Shown here: piece by piece, positions 44,755 through 54,424 of the stretch
Layout: every line of letters begins with the position of its first letter
How positions within the stretch are numbered: position 1 is the stretch's first letter
NCBI GenBank assembly: GCA_015062685.1
Contig: SUUE01000001.1
Span: forward strand, 85,704-149,703
DNA from: Coriobacteriaceae bacterium
Lineage (GTDB): Bacteria; Actinomycetota; Coriobacteriia; Coriobacteriales; Eggerthellaceae
Length of the DNA stretch: 64,000 nt
Direction of reading: 5' to 3'
Program-made: the position numbers and the translations under genes
The notes under the pieces: generated by a model
What the model saw: only the letters and a program-made list of their open reading frames with translations
Told to the model about the DNA's origin: nothing
Database searches by the model: none

Positions 44755-46347
44755 ATGCGTAGGGGGAAGACATATCAACAAAGCTTCCGAATTCGGAAAG
44801 GCGATTTCGCAGGCGCGTATGCGTTTGCCAATGACCTGCTGACGCGCAAGGACGTAAGCAAGGAGACGGCGCATGAAACCCTCCTTGTTTTCGAGGCTCT
44901 CCTGCAAAAGCTCGTTGACTCGGGGGTGGACGAGAACACCGACCTGAGAATCTCCGGCATGGACAAGCTCGGCGACTTTCGCATCAAGATCATGTTCGAA
45001 GGGCCCATGTTCGTTCCCGACCACGATACGGCGGACTCCATCGAGGACCGCATCCTGAGCGGCTATGACGACAGGATCGACTGCAGCTACTATTCGGGCT
45101 GTAACACGATTACCATCTCGGTGAGCAGGAGGAACCGATCGCTGTTCTCCTGTGCCATCGCGTTTCTATGCGCAATCGTGGTGTACCTCCCGCTATCTTG
45201 TCTGCTCGACGCGGACGCACAGAAAGAGCTGCTCACGGACTACGTGTTCCCTGTCGAGAAGGTATACGCCAACGCCATGCTCATGATAGGCGCACCCATG
45301 ACGTTCTTCTCCCTGCTGAAGAACCTCACGAACACCTACGTCATGGCACAGATCAACTCTGGTCTGCGGCAGCTCCAAGCACGGACGCTCGCAACCTCCG
45401 CGGTCGCGATCATTCTGGCGTTCGCGGTGTTTCTCGTTTTTGTCATTCCGCTGTCCAGCATGGAGACGGGACTCTACGGCTCCGGTATCACCCACCTCGA
45501 GTACCTCAATACGTCGTTTTCCGAAGTCGTCGGCACAATCGTGACCCCTAGCATTTTCGAGCCCTTCGAGGCCGTCTCGCCCGTTCCGTTGATGGTCGTC
45601 GCCCTGCTTTGCACCTACGCCTTGTGCTCGGCCGGCAAGTACTTCGACCCCCTGAGGCATGCCATGATGGCCTGCTACACGCTCTTCTCCCGCATGCTGC
45701 ACGTCTCCATCGCCGCGCTCCCGTTCTTCTTCTTCCTCTCGATGCTGGACGTGCTGCTCGAGGACGGTCTGATTGTCATCATCGAACTCTTCGGCTACTT
45801 CGTGGCCGCTTCACTGGGCGTCTTGCTGCTATTCGGCACCTACGCCATCAGGCTGCGCGCCCACGACATCAAGATCATCCCCTTCGTGCGGAACATCATC
45901 CCCCTTCTCCGCGAGAACCTTAGAATCGGGTCGGTCATCAACGCTGCGCCGTACAACACCAGGTACTGCGCGAAGAACATGAAGATGAGCAGAAGCATGC
46001 TCGAACGCAACCTCCCGCTGCTCGCTGAAATCAACCTCGACGGCAACTGCTTCGTGCTCATGTTTTTCGCGCTGGCCATCTCCTTCGTCATGGGCAAGTA
46101 CCTGACGTGGGTGAACATCGTCGGCCTGGGGCTGCTCGTGCTGCTCCTCTCGCTCGGCGCGCCGAACCAGCCGGGCAGCATCTTGATCGGCATGCTGATT
46201 CTCACCACCTACCTGAACTCAAGTAACGCGCTGTGCACGGCCATCTACCTGGAGGCGTTCTTCGGCAGCACGCAGAACCTCATCAACGTCATCGGCGACA
46301 TTGTCATGGTAGCCATCGAGGACAAGAAGGAGAAAGCCCTCGCTTAA
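44755..46347 (+). CDS. SDF-family transporter with N-terminal degenerate HATPase-like domain
   Basis: 530 residues. Residues 1-125 resemble an anti-sigma HATPase with weak motifs (ETLLVFEALLQKLVDSG; IKIMFEGPMF; NTITISVSRR) and have lost the N-box Asn. Residues 130-530 are a sodium:dicarboxylate symporter (SDF) fold: NLDGNCFVLMFF replaces NMDGT, GAPNQPGSILIGML is hairpin 2, and GSTQNLINVIGD replaces the DMLRTxxNVxGD of TM8. Loss of the substrate-binding Asp and Arg argues against glutamate or aspartate as substrate. Paralogue at 62345-63940. Confidence 0.78.
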   Translation: MRRGKTYQQSFRIRKGDFAGAYAFANDLLTRKDVSKETAHETLLVFEALLQKLVDSGVDENTDLRISGMDKLGDFRIKIMFEGPMFVPDHDTADSIEDRILSGYDDRIDCSYYSGCNTITISVSRRNRSLFSCAIAFLCAIVVYLPLSCLLDADAQKELLTDYVFPVEKVYANAMLMIGAPMTFFSLLKNLTNTYVMAQINSGLRQLQARTLATSAVAIILAFAVFLVFVIPLSSMETGLYGSGITHLEYLNTSFSEVVGTIVTPSIFEPFEAVSPVPLMVVALLCTYALCSAGKYFDPLRHAMMACYTLFSRMLHVSIAALPFFFFLSMLDVLLEDGLIVIIELFGYFVAASLGVLLLFGTYAIRLRAHDIKIIPFVRNIIPLLRENLRIGSVINAAPYNTRYCAKNMKMSRSMLERNLPLLAEINLDGNCFVLMFFALAISFVMGKYLTWVNIVGLGLLVLLLSLGAPNQPGSILIGMLILTTYLNSSNALCTAIYLEAFFGSTQNLINVIGDIVMVAIEDKKEKALA

Positions 46348-46373
46348 TGAGCTAGGGCTACGCATCAACGCCC

Positions 46374-47591
46374 TTACTTCACCAGGCGGTCGACCAGCGC
46401 GTCTATCTGGCCATCGGTCATGCCGCCCATTTTCAGGTACTCGCGCGCAGGGCCAACGTAGTCGATGGCGGTCAGGTCGGCCCCTTCGCCTGCTTTCGCG
46501 ATGGTCCGCAGCATGTCGGCGAACTGCTGGTTCGAGATGGCCTCGTACTTGCTGGGGTCGCTTTCCTTGGTTATGCCGTAATAGTTCGCGTACGTCTCCA
46601 TGTAGTCGGACAGCATCTCGTCGTACGTCGCGCCGCACAGCGCCTCGAGCAACAGGCACACGAAGCCCGTGCGGTCCTTGCCCTCGACGCAGTGCACGAG
46701 ATAGGGCCCGTCGTGCTCCGTCATGCTCACGAGCCCGCCGGCGAGCGTGCGGGCGTAACTCTCCGAAGGATAGCTGGCGCTCAAGTCGAGCAATGCCACG
46801 CAGCCGGAAGCGCTCAGCTCCTCGAATCGCGACACATCGATGCCCTGGGCCTTGTCTTCGGCAACGAACTCATTTGCCTCGGTTTTGTTGTCGGACAAGT
46901 TGAGGATGTACGCCACGCCTGCCTGCTTCATGAGACCCTCAACATAGGGCGCCCGGTTGTGCTCGTTATCGATGGGCGAAGCCGAGCGGTAGGCAACACC
47001 CGGCTTCATTGACCCGCCGCGCAGCGCGCGGAAGTTCGCGAACTGCTCGTCGGAAGCGTAATCAGCCCGATTGTCCGTGTACGTGATGTCGAAGGCCTCC
47101 TGGATGTTCGAGAAGGCACCCGCTTCCCGCAGCGTGACGTTAGCCGTATCGCCAGCCTGCACGCCCGAGACGTCCCAGAGCGGGTCGCCGAAGTTGATTG
47201 CAACCTCGATGTGCGGGTAACCCGGGTAACCCACGACGAGCGGGTCACCTATGCTCGTGTAGTACCCGTTGTAGTAAGGGATGCCTTCCAGCTTGTAGCC
47301 GTTCGAGAACTCGACGTCCACGCTGTCGCCGTATTCGAACCCGAGTCGGTTGAAGTCGTCGATCGTGATGTCGATGCACACGCCGCCGAAGCTCTCGTCG
47401 CGCATCACGGCTACGCCTTCGAGCGAAGTCGTGCGCGCGAACGCCGCCGGGGCCGAAGTCGATGCTGCGCTCGACGCCGCCTGCTGCTGCGCGCCCTGTT
47501 GCCCGCTCGCGCACGCCGCGAGCGCGCACGCCCCCATTCCCAACGCAAGCAGGATTGCGATTGCAGTTCTCTTCATGCGCACCGGATTCAT
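46374..47591 (-). CDS. Lipoprotein tyrosine phosphatase (PF13350-like)
   Basis: 405 residues. Lipoprotein signal with lipobox LAACAS, an extracytoplasmic beta-rich region (about 45-180; GVCIDITIDDFNRLGFEYGDSV), and a protein tyrosine phosphatase domain with signature HCVEGKDRTG (CX5R intact) and AYRSASP near its start, as in Y_phosphatase3 enzymes. The substrate would be outside the membrane. Start at 47591 (GGGGG upstream) or the ATG at 47576. Convergent with the SDF gene. Confidence 0.83.
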   Translation of the reverse strand: MNPVRMKRTAIAILLALGMGACALAACASGQQGAQQQAASSAASTSAPAAFARTTSLEGVAVMRDESFGGVCIDITIDDFNRLGFEYGDSVDVEFSNGYKLEGIPYYNGYYTSIGDPLVVGYPGYPHIEVAINFGDPLWDVSGVQAGDTANVTLREAGAFSNIQEAFDITYTDNRADYASDEQFANFRALRGGSMKPGVAYRSASPIDNEHNRAPYVEGLMKQAGVAYILNLSDNKTEANEFVAEDKAQGIDVSRFEELSASGCVALLDLSASYPSESYARTLAGGLVSMTEHDGPYLVHCVEGKDRTGFVCLLLEALCGATYDEMLSDYMETYANYYGITKESDPSKYEAISNQQFADMLRTIAKAGEGADLTAIDYVGPAREYLKMGGMTDGQIDALVDRLVK

Positions 47592-47693
47592 ATGCCCCCA
47601 ATCGTTGAGTTTCATCCCATCATTTTAATGGATGGGCCTCTATAACGGCACTTCCCGGGAAATGCGCAAGCACCACCCCGACGAATGCATTGT

Positions 47694-47958
47694 CTAGCTT
47701 TCGACCTTGAGGTCCTCGATGAGCTCGTCGATCAAGGAGCGGTCCGCGTTCTGCATCACCACGACGTGCTATAGCCTTCTGGTCGTCGATCCCGCCCTTG
47801 AAGGTGGTAATGCCTGCCGAAGTAGATGCCGCGCTCGATGCCGCGGCCGCGCTCCCCGAAGCGCCCGCCCCAGGCGATTGGGCACCCGCGGCGCAGCCTA
47901 CGACCAGAAGCATGGAAATCGCGGCGAGCAGAACAGCCAGCAAAAGACGTTTACGCAT
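47694..47958 (-). pseudogene. Small lipoprotein gene, probably frameshifted
   Basis: Frame 1 gives a lipoprotein start, MRKRLLLAVLLAAISMLLVVGCAAG, followed by an Ala/Ser-rich linker and TTFKGGIDDQKAI; it then turns into Arg-rich non-coding-like sequence. Another frame continues sensibly from that point as HVVVMQNADRSLIDELIEDLKVES and a stop. A one-base shift around 47770 would explain both halves, giving an ancestral product of about 85 residues. The Ala/Ser linker is like that of the neighbouring phosphatase lipoprotein, so the two may be duplicates at the N-terminus. Confidence 0.5.
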
Positions 47959-48089
47959 TTCGGGACCACCTTCCCTCAGTAAACTACCTGGTAATTAGCA
48001 GCCTGCGAGCAATCACCACGGTTTTACAGGAAACCGAGCGGTGCGCGCACGTGCGCGAGCATGGGGGAATTCGCTCGCGTTCGCCCTCA

Positions 48090-48290
48090 TTGGCAAAAAA
48101 ACCGACTTGCCGACGATTTCGCGGAGCCGTTGCCGATCGCCGAAATTGCGCACTCGTTTTACCTGGGCGTTTAGAACCCCGCTTTGGGCGATTGGCGATC
48201 CACGCTCTCAAAATCGTCGGCAAGTCGGTTTTTTTGCCACCGCCGAGCGCCAAACGATAAAAATCGTCGGCAAGTCGGATTTTTTGCCAT
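48090..48290. repeat. Three copies of a ~28-bp repeat, one inverted
   Basis: GGCAAAAAAACCGACTTGCCGACGATTT at 48092-48119 is repeated as its complement at 48211-48238 (AAATCGTCGGCAAGTCGGTTTTTTTGCC) and 48262-48289 (one base changed). The first two frame about 90 bp that also have inverted similarity (GCCGATCGCC / GCGATTGGCGATC). The stretch 47959-48474 holds no gene that I can see; besides these repeats it holds the leader of the ABC transporter gene at 48475. Confidence 0.85.
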
Positions 48291-48474
48291 ATCGGAACCG
48301 TAGCGCAAGGCTTCAAAGCCACCACGCACTCGAGTCAAACGGTTGCGTATCAAAGAAGACGGAACTGTGCGGTGCGCCCATCGTTGGTTTATCATTTTCG
48401 CCAGAGCGAAGGGGCCGCGTAGGTGGCAAACCGCCAGCCCTCCCCTTCGACGCCCACGATGATGGAGTGGTTGC

Positions 48475-50010
48475 ATGGCAGATAGAGCCATAAGGAGCCT
48501 GCTGTTCGCGTTGCTCGCCATGATGGCGGTGGCAGCCGTTGCGCTCGCGCCCGCGCTCGCGCACGCAGATGATTTGACCCCCGAGTACCAGACGCTCGAC
48601 GAGATGTCGGGCAAGCGCTTCGCCTACGTGAACGGCAGCGTCTACAACCAGCGCATCCAAGAGCGCCTCGAGGGCACATCGGAGGACTTCTACCCATCGC
48701 TCTCGGAGTGCGTGGCCGCCGTCGAGGCGGGCAAGGCCGACGGAGCGGTGCAGCTCTCGTACTGCTGCCAACTCGCCGTGAACCGTCGCCCCGGCACGGT
48801 GGTGCTGCTGCCCGAACCCGTGGCCGATGTCTCGGAGGGCTTCTTCTTCCCGAAGGGCTCCAAGCTCACCGGCCAGTTCAACGCCGTCATCAAGCGCTTC
48901 TCGGAAGACGGGACACTCGCGAAGCTCGAGGAGAAATGGGTCGCAGCCGACGAATCGGGAAAGACCCTGCCCGAGCAGGACTGGGACGCGCCCAATGGCA
49001 CCCTGAAGTTCGCGACCTCAGGCGTCATCGAGCCCTTCTCGTATGTTGGCGAAGGCGGGCAGCCCAAGGGCTACGACGTGGAGCTGGCCCTGCTCATCGC
49101 GCGCGAGCTCGGCTACCACCTGGAAGTCACCACCATCCCCATGGACTCCATCTTCGCATCGGTGGACACCGGCAAGGCCGACTTCGGCGGCACCCTCACG
49201 AACACGCCCGAGCGCGCCGCCATATGCGACTTCAGCGAGCCCGTCATGCCCACCACCATCTCGGTCATCGTAAAGTCCAAGGAAGCGTCCTCGCCCACGG
49301 GCTTCCTGGAGGTGATGTCCAACTCCTTCCAGAAGACATTCATCGACGACAACCGCTGGATGCTCGTGCTCTCGGGCCTGGGCACCACCATTCTCATCAG
49401 CGTGTGCGCGGGCGCGTTCGGCCTGCTTCTGGGCTACGGTATCGTCCTCGCCCGGCGCAGCAGGGTGCGCTGGGTGGGCAAGGTCGTCGACTGCTTCCAG
49501 GCGCTCATCAGCAGGATCCCCATCGTGGTGGTGCTTATGCTGCTCTACTACGTGGTGTTCGGCTCCATCGACATCGCTGGCGAGATCGTGGCCATCATCG
49601 CGTTCACGCTGGCCTTCGGAGCCACCGTTGGCTCCACCATGTGGACCGCCATCGAGGGCGTCGACGTCATCCAGGAGGAGACGGGGCTCGCCCTGGGCTA
49701 CACGCGCTGGCAGGTGTTCTCAAAGATCATATTCCCGCAAGCACGCCAGCAGTTCACGCCGCAGCTCATGGGCCAGTTCGTCAGCCTCGTAAAGGACACC
49801 GCCATCGTGGGCTACATATCCGTGCTTGACCTAACCCGCGCGAGCGATCTCATACGCGCCCGCACCATGGACGCGTTCTTCCCGCTTATCTCCACGGCGG
49901 TCATCTATTTCCTGTTCTGCCTGCTGCTGTCCTGGGTGTTGCATAGAATCGCCGCGCGGATCGATGTCACCAACCGCCCGCGCAAGATCGAGGGAGTCGA
50001 TGAGCGATGA
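48475..50010 (+). CDS. Amino-acid ABC transporter: fused substrate-binding protein and permease
   Basis: 511 residues. Signal peptide ([11 protein letters not shown]), then a solute-binding part of SBP_bac_3 type made of a shortened lobe (about 35-165) and a fuller domain (about 175-265; [35 protein letters not shown]), and a permease domain (about 290-490) with the EAA-type loop [23 protein letters not shown]. This is the polar amino acid (GlnP-like) uptake layout. The stop overlaps the start of the ATPase gene as ATGA. Confidence 0.88.
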   Translation: MADRAIRSLLFALLAMMAVAAVALAPALAHADDLTPEYQTLDEMSGKRFAYVNGSVYNQRIQERLEGTSEDFYPSLSECVAAVEAGKADGAVQLSYCCQLAVNRRPGTVVLLPEPVADVSEGFFFPKGSKLTGQFNAVIKRFSEDGTLAKLEEKWVAADESGKTLPEQDWDAPNGTLKFATSGVIEPFSYVGEGGQPKGYDVELALLIARELGYHLEVTTIPMDSIFASVDTGKADFGGTLTNTPERAAICDFSEPVMPTTISVIVKSKEASSPTGFLEVMSNSFQKTFIDDNRWMLVLSGLGTTILISVCAGAFGLLLGYGIVLARRSRVRWVGKVVDCFQALISRIPIVVVLMLLYYVVFGSIDIAGEIVAIIAFTLAFGATVGSTMWTAIEGVDVIQEETGLALGYTRWQVFSKIIFPQARQQFTPQLMGQFVSLVKDTAIVGYISVLDLTRASDLIRARTMDAFFPLISTAVIYFLFCLLLSWVLHRIAARIDVTNRPRKIEGVDER

Positions 50011-51116
50011 GCCTCATAGAAGTAAGGCACCTGCGCAAGGAATACTCAGGCGTCGTCCCCCTGAAGGACGTGAACGCCACTGTCGATGAAGGTGAGGTCA
50101 TCTCTATCATCGGCCCTTCGGGCACGGGAAAGTCCACCTTCATCCGCTGCCTCAACCGCCTGGAAACGCCCACGTCTGGCCAGATCCTCGTCGACGGCGT
50201 CGACATGTGCGCCCCCGACGTCGACCTGCCGAAGATGCGCCAGAAGATGGGCATGGTGTTCCAGAACTACGCGCTGTTCAACCACAAGCTCGTCGTCGAG
50301 AACCTCATGATGGCACCTATGGACTTGCTAGGCATGTCCAAACAAGACGCCTACGACCAGGCTCTCGAACTGCTGAAGATGGTCGGCTTGAAGGACAAGG
50401 CGCTCAGCTGGCCGCACGAGCTCTCCGGCGGGCAGCGCCAGCGCGTCGCCATCGCCCGCGGCCTGGCCATGAACCCCAAGATCCTCCTGTTCGACGAGCC
50501 CACGAGCGCGCTCGACCCGCAGATGGTGTCCGAGGTTCTATCCGTTATCACGAGCCTCGCCGAGCGCGGGCTCACGATGCTCGTGGTCACGCACGAAATG
50601 CGCTTCGCCCGCGACGCCAGCACGCGCGTGTTCTACATGGACCAAGGCGAGCTTTGGGAATCGGGCACGCCGAGGCAGATATTCGAGAACCCCCAGCGTC
50701 GGGAAACGCGCGACTTCGTGTTCCGCGTGCGCAATTGGAACTGGGAGATCCGCAGCGTCGATCCCGACTTCCCCGCCATGTCCTCGTCGCTCCAGGCGTT
50801 CTGCGCGCGCCAGTTCCTCGGGCGCCACCTGACCCTCGCGTGCCAGCTCGCGATCGAGGAGATCTCGGCTTCCCTCCTCGTCAAGGTAGCGCGGGCGCGC
50901 GAGATTGCCGACCCGCAGATCAGGTACGAGCTTTCGGTGGGCGAAGGCGGCAAAGAGGCGAGCCTGCTCATCGACATAGACAAGCTCACAGCAGCCGGCG
51001 TGAGCGCCGACGAGCTCAACGCCGCCGCCGACGACATGTCGAGGCAGATTTTGGAAAACATCATCTCGCGCCAAAGCGTGGACGATTCCGGAAAGCTCCA
51101 CCTCGTCATTAGCTAA
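50007..51116 (+). CDS. Amino-acid ABC transporter ATPase with C-terminal degenerate HATPase-like domain
   Basis: 369 residues, about 120 more than GlnQ-type ATPases. Residues 1-245 are a full ABC ATPase: [44 protein letters not shown]. Residues about 260-369 resemble an RsbW-type fold ([21 protein letters not shown], then [13 protein letters not shown]), but the N-box Asn is replaced and the G boxes are not recognisable, so it is more likely a binding than a kinase module. It overlaps the permease gene by 4 bp and belongs to the same operon. Confidence 0.8.
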   Translation: MSLIEVRHLRKEYSGVVPLKDVNATVDEGEVISIIGPSGTGKSTFIRCLNRLETPTSGQILVDGVDMCAPDVDLPKMRQKMGMVFQNYALFNHKLVVENLMMAPMDLLGMSKQDAYDQALELLKMVGLKDKALSWPHELSGGQRQRVAIARGLAMNPKILLFDEPTSALDPQMVSEVLSVITSLAERGLTMLVVTHEMRFARDASTRVFYMDQGELWESGTPRQIFENPQRRETRDFVFRVRNWNWEIRSVDPDFPAMSSSLQAFCARQFLGRHLTLACQLAIEEISASLLVKVARAREIADPQIRYELSVGEGGKEASLLIDIDKLTAAGVSADELNAAADDMSRQILENIISRQSVDDSGKLHLVIS

Positions 51117-51355
51117 GCGCGCGCCACCCAGCTCTCACGGGCCGGTATGTAAACGGTTGCTAAACCATAGGCGTATCGCTACCAGGTCAGCTCGGCCGAC
51201 TACGCCTAACAGCGGCCCCCGCGCTAATAATCAACAACATCGAAACGCGCTACCAGCGCAGCCAGTTGCGGTTGCCATGATGCATTATGTTCAATGCGCA
51301 CATGTTGGAGGTTTACGCCCGCACCTCCTATACTGAGCATGTCAGGAGGAGCCGC

Positions 51356-53950
51356 ATGGCAGAAGCGGAGAAAACAACATCCAGGATAGCTTCCCTGTTC
51401 TGGGGGCGCGTGGCCCCCCTGAGCCTTCGAATCCGTATCGTGGCGCCGGTGTTCGCGATGGCCGTTATCGTGGCGCTCTCGTTCTGCCAGCTGGGCTTCT
51501 GGCCCATTGGCGAAGTGGCGGGGCGAGCGGTCTACATCATGCTGATATTGGTCCCTCCCGTCGTGGGCGCCCTTCTGTTCGGACCGGTCACGGGCGCATT
51601 GCTTGGGTTGTTCGCGGGCGCGATGGCGTTCACGCACGCGCAAATGATGCCGCTCGACTTCTACGAGAACAACGTCATGACGCCGATGAACACGTTCGGA
51701 ATGCTCACGCTGATGGGCCTTCTCTCCGGCTTGCTGTTCAAATTCGCCTTGCGCAACGACCCGAGGGGCGGCAAGCGCACGGGCATTATCGTAGGCGCCT
51801 GCATTGCCCTATCGGCCGTGGCAAGCGGCTTCATCATGGTGAGCATGACAGCCCAGTTCGGCGGCCAAAAGCTTTCGGCAATCATGGAGTACCTGCTCAT
51901 GACCCCGGAGGGCATGATCTCCCAAATGACCGTCGACGCGGTGGCGCTCATCGCCCTATGCCTCGTGGTGGACGCGATGCTCCTCTCGCTGACCACGCGC
52001 AACCCGAGCGAACGCAAGCTGCTCACCGTGTTCAGCGGCTGGATGATCACCATTTCCGCTATCGTGTTCATGCTTGCGAGCGCGTTCATCTTCACGACGA
52101 TCACCATCCAGGAGGACGAGAAGACGAGCGAAACGATGATGAGCGAAGCCCAGTACCTCGCCGGCCAGCTGGATGCGCACCCGGATTCCGACCCCTCCAC
52201 GGTGCTCGATGGCTACTCCATGGAGGACTACGGCAACGTCGTCGTCACGGACAAGCTCTACACCATCCTTGGAACCAACAATGAAGAGCGGTTCCCCGTG
52301 GGCGATTCGTTCGTGGACGACATTGGCTATGCCGAGGCGTTCCCCAACCCGGAAGACCCCTCGAGCAACCTGCTGCAGTTCATCGTCGACAGCGACGAGA
52401 CCTCCCAGATCCAAACGTACACGGCTGAAGGCACCTGGACCATGGAGTTCTCCTATATATCGGTAGCGGCATGCGAAAAGGGGTACGTGGCGGAAGTTCG
52501 CACCACGGAAATGGTCTTCCCATCAAGGTTCAGCACGCTGGCCTCGACGACGCTGCTTGCGTTCCTGCTGATCTTCGCCACGGCACTCGTGGCATCGTGG
52601 CTCTTGAGGTCCGACATCGCGAAGCACATCGACGAGACGAACGCGTCGCTGAAGAAGATCACTGACGGCAACCTGGACGAGCGCGTGTCCGTGCGCGACA
52701 GCAGCGAGTTCGCATCGCTATCCGCCGGCATCAACGCGACGGTGGCGACGCTCAAGGAAACGATCGAGGAAGTGGAGCAGAAGAACGCGCAGGAGCTGCT
52801 CACCGCGAAGGCCATCCAGCAAAGCGCGCTCCCCTCCTCCGAGCCGACTTTCCTGGGCATCGACGCGTTTGACCTGTATGCTTCGATGGATGCGGCACGC
52901 CAGGTGGGCGGCGATTTCTACGACTACTTCGACCTGGGCGGCGGGCGCATCGGCTTCGTGGTGGCCGACGTCAGCGGCAAGGGCATACCCGCGGCGCTGT
53001 TCATGATGGCGGCCAAGACGGAGATCCGCGCAGCAATGGAAACGAACGCGGACCTTGCGGAGGCCATCGGCATCGCCAACCGGAACCTGTGCGAGGGCAA
53101 CGAGGCCGAGATGTTCGTCACCGTGTTCGCCGGCGTGCTCGAATACGAAACCGGCAAGCTGACCTACGTGAACGCCGGACACAACAAGCCCCTCGTGATG
53201 CGCGGCGGCGAATGGTCCTGGCTCACCGAGCGGTCGGGCCCCTACATGGGCTCGTTCGATTGGATCGAGTACAAGCAGTTCGAGACGCAACTGCAACAGG
53301 GCGACGAGCTATTCGCCTACACCGACGGCGTGAACGAGGCGTTCAACGCGGAAGGCGAGCTCTACGGCAACGACCGGCTGGAGGCCTTCCTGTCGACGCA
53401 CGGCGAGCTGCACCCGCGACGGCTTCTGCGCGCCCTGCGCGCCGAGCTCGGCGGCTGGTCGTTCGGCATCGAGCAGTCAGACGACATCACCATGCTCGCG
53501 CTCATGTTCGGCATACCGCCCGAGCACGGCGCCTCGCTGACGACGACGGCTGAGCTCGAGAACTTCGAGGAAGTCGAAAGCTTCGTCCTGAAGAAGCTCG
53601 ACGAGGCCGGCTGCCCGTCGAAAGAGGCCAACCACGTGATGATCGCGGTCGAGGAGCTGGTCGTGAACGTATGCAGCTACGCATACCCCGACGCCACCCC
53701 GAGCGACCCCGGGCTGCTGTACACGCACATTACGCTGCAGACGCGGCCGAACGCCGTCATCGTCGAGATCAGCGATACCGGCGTGGCGTTCAACCCGCTC
53801 GAACAGGAAGACCCCGAACGCCCCGCAAGCGTCGAGGATGCAAAGATCGGGGGCCTCGGCCTGTTCATGACCAAGAAGCTCATGGACAAGGTGGAATACG
53901 TGCGCGAAGGCCTGACGAACACCACCACCGTCACGAAATACTGGGAATAG
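51356..53950 (+). CDS. Membrane SpoIIE-type phosphatase with C-terminal RsbW-like HATPase (paralogue)
   Basis: 864 residues, same order as the protein at 38470: membrane block (LSFCQLGFWPIGEVAG matches LSFCQLAFFPVAEVGG), extracellular sensor, HAMP, PP2C/SpoIIE (GGDFYDYFD, ADVSGKGIPAALFM, NAGHNKPLV) and RsbW-like HATPase (VEELVVNVCSYAYPD, ISDTGVAFNP, IGGLGLFMTKK). All phosphatase and kinase motifs look intact. ATG 51356 is preceded by AGGAGG. It lies 240 bp after the ABC transporter operon and is convergent with the stand-alone STAS gene, 53 bp apart. Confidence 0.9.
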   Translation: MAEAEKTTSRIASLFWGRVAPLSLRIRIVAPVFAMAVIVALSFCQLGFWPIGEVAGRAVYIMLILVPPVVGALLFGPVTGALLGLFAGAMAFTHAQMMPLDFYENNVMTPMNTFGMLTLMGLLSGLLFKFALRNDPRGGKRTGIIVGACIALSAVASGFIMVSMTAQFGGQKLSAIMEYLLMTPEGMISQMTVDAVALIALCLVVDAMLLSLTTRNPSERKLLTVFSGWMITISAIVFMLASAFIFTTITIQEDEKTSETMMSEAQYLAGQLDAHPDSDPSTVLDGYSMEDYGNVVVTDKLYTILGTNNEERFPVGDSFVDDIGYAEAFPNPEDPSSNLLQFIVDSDETSQIQTYTAEGTWTMEFSYISVAACEKGYVAEVRTTEMVFPSRFSTLASTTLLAFLLIFATALVASWLLRSDIAKHIDETNASLKKITDGNLDERVSVRDSSEFASLSAGINATVATLKETIEEVEQKNAQELLTAKAIQQSALPSSEPTFLGIDAFDLYASMDAARQVGGDFYDYFDLGGGRIGFVVADVSGKGIPAALFMMAAKTEIRAAMETNADLAEAIGIANRNLCEGNEAEMFVTVFAGVLEYETGKLTYVNAGHNKPLVMRGGEWSWLTERSGPYMGSFDWIEYKQFETQLQQGDELFAYTDGVNEAFNAEGELYGNDRLEAFLSTHGELHPRRLLRALRAELGGWSFGIEQSDDITMLALMFGIPPEHGASLTTTAELENFEEVESFVLKKLDEAGCPSKEANHVMIAVEELVVNVCSYAYPDATPSDPGLLYTHITLQTRPNAVIVEISDTGVAFNPLEQEDPERPASVEDAKIGGLGLFMTKKLMDKVEYVREGLTNTTTVTKYWE

Positions 53951-54003
53951 CCCACAACGCCGCCGTGGCGGCCCATCTCGGGAACGACCCTAGCCGCTTT
54001 ATA

Positions 54004-54306
54004 CTAGCGCTCGATTTCGAGGATGTCGACGAGGCCGGTGACGTCGAAGACCTCCATGACCTCGTCGTTGGGGTTCGTTATACGCATCGAGCCGCCCTTG
54101 CGCTGCATGCTCTTCGCCTGCGAAACAACCACGCGCAAGCCCGCCGAAGCCACGTAATCGAGGTTGGACAAGTCCAAGACGAGGTCGCTCGCATCACCGG
54201 GAAGGGCCGCGAAAGCCGCTTCGAGCTTGGGAGCCGTTACAACCGTGAGGTTTCCGACGATGGCTATGGTCGCGTTTGCGCCGTCGATTGTCGTGTTAAT
54301 CTCCAC
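54004..54306 (-). CDS. STAS-domain anti-sigma factor antagonist
   Basis: 100 residues, a single STAS domain. The phosphorylation loop reads DLSNLDYVASAGLRVV, with the serine expected to be phosphorylated by an RsbW-type kinase and cleared by a SpoIIE-type phosphatase. GTG start behind GGAGGG. Downstream (118 bp) of the HipA-like kinase gene on the same strand and next to a SpoIIE gene, so it is a plausible shared partner for the HATPase domains in this region. Confidence 0.92.
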   Translation of the reverse strand: MEINTTIDGANATIAIVGNLTVVTAPKLEAAFAALPGDASDLVLDLSNLDYVASAGLRVVVSQAKSMQRKGGSMRITNPNDEVMEVFDVTGLVDILEIER

Positions 54307-54424
54307 CTTGTATTCCCTCCACCCGGGTTCATGCTGGCTTTAGGTTGATGCCATTGTACCTCAAGCATATTACGCGCGTAACGGCTCCCTCACGGCGCCC
54401 GATCGGTGAAGCCGGCACGCCGCC

